From Rhodocyclaceae bacterium (GTDB lineage: Bacteria > Pseudomonadota > Gammaproteobacteria > Burkholderiales > Usitatibacteraceae): a stretch of DNA of 57,803 nt. This document shows, one piece after another, positions 53,287 through 57,803 of the stretch (position 1 is the first letter of the stretch; each line of letters starts with the position of its first letter). The stretch spans positions 1-57,803 of the forward strand of contig JADCJC010000092.1 of assembly GCA_020247395.1 (NCBI GenBank), read 5' to 3'. The notes below the pieces were generated by a model. The model did no database searches, was not told where the DNA came from, and saw only the letters and a program-made list of their open reading frames with translations. Position numbers and translations under genes: made by a program.

Positions 53287-53915
53287 ATCCCCTCGCTATT
53301 TGTGCGATCCAGCAGGTGATTAACATCACCCCACTTTTGAATCCGCCAAATGTTGCCATCGTGTACCAAGCGGTTGTAACCAGCATTAGGGATATCAATT
53401 TTGTGCGGACTGGCAATCGGCAGTCCGTTAACTCTTCTATAGATCGCTGCAAGTACTCCGCCGTGTGTGACGACCAGCAAAGACTTGCCCCGATGACTGT
53501 TGGCGTATTCATCCATGACCAAGGATATGCGCTCGTGGAAATGTCTGCGCGACTCTCCTCCTGGAGCCGCGTATTCCGGGTTAGTCTCGCGAATGCGAGA
53601 AAACATCTCTGGAAACTCAAGGTCAATCTCGGCATAAGTTTTACCCTCTGCAATGCCGAATCCCCGCTCGCGGAAACGTGGCTCGATGCGAACTTCGAGC
53701 CCAGTGTTGGGCGCGATCAACCGCGCCGTTCGCAGAGCACGACCGAGATCACTCGAAAGCAGATAATCGAATCGTTCTCCAGCAAGCATCGCGCCCATTG
53801 CCAGCGCCTGCCTAATTCCGATGTCGGTCAGCGCGCTATCGGTTTGCCCCTGAATACGCCCTGCCCTGTTCCAATGCGTTTCACCGTGACGCACCAACAC
53901 CAATGACGTCGTCAC
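53283..53915 (-). CDS. Histidine phosphatase family protein
   Basis: A phosphoglycerate-mutase-like phosphatase. From GTG 53915 it has 210 residues with the phospho-accepting His10 in LVRHGETHWN, the arginine in SSDLGRALRTA, a Glu in RFRERGFG, and the second His in VVTHGGVLAA. The substrate is unknown; relatives act on phosphoglycerate, sugars or alpha-ribazole phosphate. The open frame reaches 54098 but lies inside serS; the chosen GTG falls just after the serS stop. No strong Shine-Dalgarno is seen. Confidence 0.88.
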   Translation of the reverse strand: MTTSLVLVRHGETHWNRAGRIQGQTDSALTDIGIRQALAMGAMLAGERFDYLLSSDLGRALRTARLIAPNTGLEVRIEPRFRERGFGIAEGKTYAEIDLEFPEMFSRIRETNPEYAAPGGESRRHFHERISLVMDEYANSHRGKSLLVVTHGGVLAAIYRRVNGLPIASPHKIDIPNAGYNRLVHDGNIWRIQKWGDVNHLLDRTNSEGI

Positions 53916-53925
53916 GCCGTGGCCA

Positions 53926-55203
53926 TCAGGCAGCGAGGTCAATCTTGGCCGCGCCAGCCATATAGCAGCGCAGTGCGGACGGAATGGTGACACTGCCGTC
54001 TGCATTTTGGAAGTTCTCAAGAATCGCAACCATCGTGCGGCCGACCGCGAGTCCCGAGCCGTTAATGGTATGCAGCAGTTCTGTCTTACCCGCAGCATTT
54101 TTGAATCTCGCCATCATGCGTCGGGCTTGGAAAGCCTCGAAATTCGAGCAGCTCGAAATCTCACGGTAGGCATTTTGCGCCGGCAGCCACACTTCAAGGT
54201 CGTAGGTCTTGGCTGAGGAAAATCCCATGTCACCCGTGCAAAGCAACATCGTGCGATAGGGCAACTCCAGCTTCTGCAAAATAGCCTCGGCGTGGGCGGT
54301 CAATTCCTCGTGGGCATCAGCGGACTTCTCTGGCGTGACAATCTGCACCAGTTCAACTTTGTCGAACTGATGCTGGCGAATCATGCCGCGGATATCTTTG
54401 CCGTAGCTTCCAGCCTCGGACCGAAAACACGGTGAATGGCAGGCAAACTTGAGCGGCAACTCCTTCGCATCAACAATCGTGTCGCGCACGAAATTCGTCA
54501 CTGGATATTCGGCGGTCGGAATCAGATACAAGTCGCGACCCTCTATCTTGAACAAGTCGTCCTTGAATTTCGCTAGGCTCGAGACGCCGTCGGCGGATTC
54601 AGATCCCACCATGTAGGGAACGTACACTTCGGTGTATCCGTGCTGCGCCGTGTGCGTATCGAGCATAAACTGGGCGATCGCGCGATGTAGCCGCGCGACC
54701 TGTCCTCGCAACACCGAAAATCGAGAGCCAGATAGTTTGCTCGCGGTTTCAAAATCAATTCCTTTGAGCGCTTCACCGATGTCGGTGTGGTCCTTAGGCG
54801 CAAAATCAAAGGTGCGGGCCTTTCCCCAGCGCCTGACTTCAACGTTGTCATCCGCCGACTTGCCGGCGGGTACATCGGCGCGCGGGATGTTGGGAATTTG
54901 TCGAAGAAAACCATTGAGTTGGTCCTGCAGGGCACCCAGCGCAGTTTCATTTGCCTTAAGCGCATCGCCTATACCAGCGACCTCAGCCATTGCAGGCACC
55001 GTATCCAGCCCCTTGCTTTTGAGGATTCCGATTTGTCTGGATGCCGCGTTGCGCGTTGCTTGCAGTTCCTCTGTTTTCACCTGAAGCGATTTCCGTTTTG
55101 CCTCCAACGCGCAAAACGTCGCCTCGTCAAGCGCGTAACCACGCCTTTTCAGCCCCTCTACAACTTGAGGTAGTTCTTTGCGGAGTTGTTGGATATCAAG
55201 CAT
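53926..55203 (-). CDS. serS: Seryl-tRNA synthetase
   Basis: SerRS charges tRNA-Ser. The 425-residue class II enzyme has the N-terminal coiled-coil arm (about residues 30-100) that reads the long variable arm. The catalytic core has motif 2 [20 protein letters not shown] near 270 and motif 3 [16 protein letters not shown] near 385. It lies downstream of rarA on the minus strand, the order known from many Proteobacteria. The 260-base gap to rarA contains no convincing gene. Confidence 0.97.
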   Translation of the reverse strand: MLDIQQLRKELPQVVEGLKRRGYALDEATFCALEAKRKSLQVKTEELQATRNAASRQIGILKSKGLDTVPAMAEVAGIGDALKANETALGALQDQLNGFLRQIPNIPRADVPAGKSADDNVEVRRWGKARTFDFAPKDHTDIGEALKGIDFETASKLSGSRFSVLRGQVARLHRAIAQFMLDTHTAQHGYTEVYVPYMVGSESADGVSSLAKFKDDLFKIEGRDLYLIPTAEYPVTNFVRDTIVDAKELPLKFACHSPCFRSEAGSYGKDIRGMIRQHQFDKVELVQIVTPEKSADAHEELTAHAEAILQKLELPYRTMLLCTGDMGFSSAKTYDLEVWLPAQNAYREISSCSNFEAFQARRMMARFKNAAGKTELLHTINGSGLAVGRTMVAILENFQNADGSVTIPSALRCYMAGAAKIDLAA

Positions 55204-55463
55204 GGTACGAACCTTAAATGAATTTGGAAGATTGGCGCGACGGTGGAAGTTGGGAACTCTCGTCGCGGCCGTTGCGCTCAGCGCATCTAGCGGCTCGACA
55301 ATCGCGTACGCTGGGTGAATCGAACGCTATCGGGATCGCGAAAACACGCTTCTTACCGATCTCCGAGAGGAGCGGCTGGCCTTTGGCGCATAGACGAACG
55401 CGACCGTCCCGACGTGAATCGCCGGAAAGCCTGTTCTGGCAGTGGAACGCAGGTAAACCACCA

Positions 55464-56807
55464 TCATTTTAATTTTCCATCAAGTGCACTGAGGTGCGCA
55501 AGTTTCTCTCGAATTTTGGCCTCAAGGCCACGATCGGTAGGCTCGTACCATCGACGCCCCTCCAGCCCAGTAGGCAAATAGTTTTCGCCTGCGGCGTAGC
55601 CTTGCTCTTCGTCGTGCGCATAGCGATACCCCTTTCCCATGCCGATCTCTTTCATCAGCTTGGTCGGCGCATTTCTAATATGCATTGGAACAGGCCGTGA
55701 TTCATCTTGTTGGACGAGCGCGCGGACGGCCTTGTATGCGTTGTAGACAGCGTTAGATTTCGCCGCGATCGCGAGATACACTACCGCCTCGGCTAGGGCT
55801 AACTCACCTTCGGGTGTGCCCAGTCTTTCATAGGTTTCGCTTGCGTTCAACGCAATCTGCAGAGCTCGCGGATCAGCGAGGCCGATGTCTTCCGTCGCCA
55901 TACGTATCAACCTGCGCGCAAGGTATCGCGGGTCGGCACCACCATCGAGCATGCGGCAAAACCAATATAGCGAGGCATCGGGGTCAGACCCGCGAACGCT
56001 CTTGTGCAATGCCGATATTTGGTCATAAAAATTGTCACCCCCTTTGTCGAAGCGTCGCGACGTGCGCGCCAATACAGTGGTCACGAATTTTTGATCGACC
56101 CGTTGAATATGCTCGGCATCGATTGCGGTTGCCAGCTGCTCCAAAAGATTGAGCAGCCGCCGTCCGTCGCCATCGGCGATATCCAGAAGAAACGCTCTAA
56201 CTTTGTCGCCTTCATCACCGTCAAACGCAGTGTCCAGTTTTAGCGTACCAATCGCATGGCTAAGCATTCGGGCGAGTGCGTCGTGTGCCAGTGGCTTGAG
56301 GATGTAGACCGCGGCGCGCGAAAGTAGCGCATTGTTCAATTCAAACGATGGATTTTCTGTGGTGGCCCCGATGAAGGTGACTAGGCCGGATTCAACGTGC
56401 GGCAAGAAGGCGTCTTGCTGGCTTTTATTAAAGCGATGCACTTCGTCGACAAACAGAATGGTCTGACGTTTTAGCCGATCACGATTTAGCCGCGCCCGTT
56501 CAATCGCCTCGCGAATCTCCTTGACACCGGAAAGCACCGCGGAAATCGCTACAAAATCCGCATCGAAAGCGTGCGCCATTAATCGCGCGATTGACGTCTT
56601 GCCAACGCCTGGGGGTCCCCATAGGATCATGGAATGCAGTTTTCGCGCATCGAAGGCAATCCGCAGCGGCATGCCATCGCCGGTGAGGTGTTCCTGTCCG
56701 ATCACGTCCGCCAGTTCCATCGGGCGCAGTCGCTCCGCAAGCGGCACATTGCCGTCGTTCTCGTCGGTGACTGGTGAGTTTGCGTTGATTGAGAAAAGGT
56801 CTGCCAC
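55464..56807 (-). CDS. rarA: Replication-associated recombination protein A
   Basis: RarA (MgsA) is a clamp-loader-like AAA+ ATPase acting at stalled replication forks. Choosing GTG 56807 gives 447 residues and the family-like start MADLFS. The frame is open from TTG 56846. Walker [10 protein letters not shown], Walker [15 protein letters not shown] and [12 protein letters not shown] are clear, and the C-terminal tetramerisation part ends in the usual [17 protein letters not shown]-type segment. Confidence 0.94.
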   Translation of the reverse strand: MADLFSINANSPVTDENDGNVPLAERLRPMELADVIGQEHLTGDGMPLRIAFDARKLHSMILWGPPGVGKTSIARLMAHAFDADFVAISAVLSGVKEIREAIERARLNRDRLKRQTILFVDEVHRFNKSQQDAFLPHVESGLVTFIGATTENPSFELNNALLSRAAVYILKPLAHDALARMLSHAIGTLKLDTAFDGDEGDKVRAFLLDIADGDGRRLLNLLEQLATAIDAEHIQRVDQKFVTTVLARTSRRFDKGGDNFYDQISALHKSVRGSDPDASLYWFCRMLDGGADPRYLARRLIRMATEDIGLADPRALQIALNASETYERLGTPEGELALAEAVVYLAIAAKSNAVYNAYKAVRALVQQDESRPVPMHIRNAPTKLMKEIGMGKGYRYAHDEEQGYAAGENYLPTGLEGRRWYEPTDRGLEAKIREKLAHLSALDGKLK

Positions 56808-56952
56808 GCGGATGGAGTTTGCAGGTATCGTACGAGGTGGACACAAAGTGTCGAGTTAATCCGTGATTCTAGTCCCCGGAAGATGGCTTGACGTACCGGC
56901 CTACGCTTTGTTTTCATTCCTCAAGTCGGTCATGAGGTGCTCTAAAAACAAA

Positions 56953-56980
56953 ACCCCTCACCAGCGTTGCTGGGAGGGGT
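56953..56980 (-). terminator. Terminator of the rRNA operon
   Basis: An ACCCCTC/GAGGGGT stem, extended by CCAGC/GCTGG around a short loop, is followed on the minus strand by TTTGTTTTT. It lies about 18 bases past the 5S 3' end. Confidence 0.85.
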
Positions 56981-56997
56981 GTTGTTTTGATGGGGTC

Positions 56998-57110
56998 TTG
57001 GCGATGACCTACTTTCGCACGGGTATGACCGCACTATCATCGGCGCAACGCTGTTTCACGGTCCTGTTCGGGATGGGAAGGGGTGGGTCCAACGCGCTAT
57101 GGTCGCCAAG
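56998..57110 (-). rRNA. rrf: 5S ribosomal RNA
   Basis: On the minus strand the sequence begins CTTGGCGACCATAGCG, contains the conserved CCATCCCGAACAGG loop B/C region, and ends GTAGGTCATCGCCAAG, which pairs with the 5' end. The length is about 113 bases. It follows 23S in the same direction. Confidence 0.93.
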
Positions 57111-57374
57111 AATTCGGTGTGTTGATCGTTTGCCGGTGTTGACTGGCGAACGCGCAACCGCATTCTGGGAGGAAGTAAAGACAATCAGTATTCGGTTTCT
57201 CACCGAATACTGACGATTAAATTGTATTGCGTTGCTCAATCTCTAGGCGTGTTGGCTTCAGGTGACGCTTCGCCTTTCGGTTCTGCGTCCCCAAGCAAGC
57301 CGGCTTCGCCGGTTGCTTGACCTGAATAGCCCGAATCAAATCGAGGATTTGATTCGATTAACTCTTACCGTTAT
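57111..57374 (-). other. 23S-5S spacer with three hairpins
   Basis: The spacer has no tRNA. It carries three inverted repeats: 57186-57196 with 57202-57212 (11 bp, perfect), 57293-57304 with 57308-57318 (one bulge), and 57333-57342 with 57346-57355 (10 bp, perfect). These may be rRNA-processing stems or an inserted repeat. Confidence 0.7.

Positions 57375-57803
<429 letters not shown>

Noticed and set aside
55204-55463. An 84-codon frame in the serS-rarA gap, or a lolA remnant
   Set aside because: The product is Arg/Ser-rich with no signal peptide, motif or ribosome binding site, and shows no resemblance to LolA.

Overview
The window reads as a chromosomal segment of a betaproteobacterium, probably near Burkholderiales; the genus cannot be fixed from sequence alone. 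The evidence is an rpoE-mucA-mucB-degP-lepA-lepB-rnc-era-recO-pdxJ-acpS order, EF-P with Arg32 next to its rhamnosyltransferase EarP, a Bug/TctC binding protein, a beta-type DksA domain, and uniformly high G+C. No prophage, conjugative element or CRISPR array was seen.

Layout. 1-3465: possible mobile-element end repeats, two small membrane/secreted proteins, a DUF2798 gene, and cysN/cysD for sulfate activation. 3687-6426: a 2.6-kb cassette between two copies of tRNA-Gly(GCC), of which the left copy has a ruined acceptor stem. The cassette holds a secreted protein with a phospholipase-A2-like C-terminus, now split by a 43-bp tandem duplication, plus a lipoprotein and a ribbon-helix-helix protein. 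6501-9861: tRNA-Cys, tRNA-Leu, pgsA, uvrC and a family-5 uracil-DNA glycosylase. 9918-11713: efp and earP. 11748-25850: one long minus-strand block covering envelope stress (rpoE, mucA, mucB, degP), translation and secretion (lepA, lepB), RNA processing and repair (rnc, era, recO), and cofactor and cell-wall genes (pdxJ, acpS, nagZ).

26129-30296: nadB, nnr and a TctC-type binding protein on the plus strand. 30321-31436: a RAYT transposase surrounded by its REP-like palindromes. 31454-38559: crcB, ETF-ubiquinone oxidoreductase with an in-frame palindromic insertion, CBS and GNAT proteins, a BaiN-like flavoprotein coupled to a PIN toxin, an exported methyltransferase and an MFS transporter. 38815-43616: a histone-H1-like/DksA fusion, a TerC protein, an iron permease behind a Fur-like palindrome, and a MITE-like element. 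43644-49072: the conserved ybbP-ybbA / tesA divergent cluster followed by selU. 49204-56807: a Ser/Thr kinase fused to a cyclic-nucleotide-binding domain, ispD/ispF, mltF, a histidine phosphatase, serS and rarA. 56953-57803: the 3' end of an rRNA operon on the minus strand (23S partial, 5S, terminator).

Most of the window is conserved core genome. The least ordinary parts are the tRNA-Gly cassette with its frameshifted phospholipase-like gene, the palindromic element inside the ETF-QO gene, the RAYT/REP locus, the H1-DksA fusion and the kinase-cNMP fusion.
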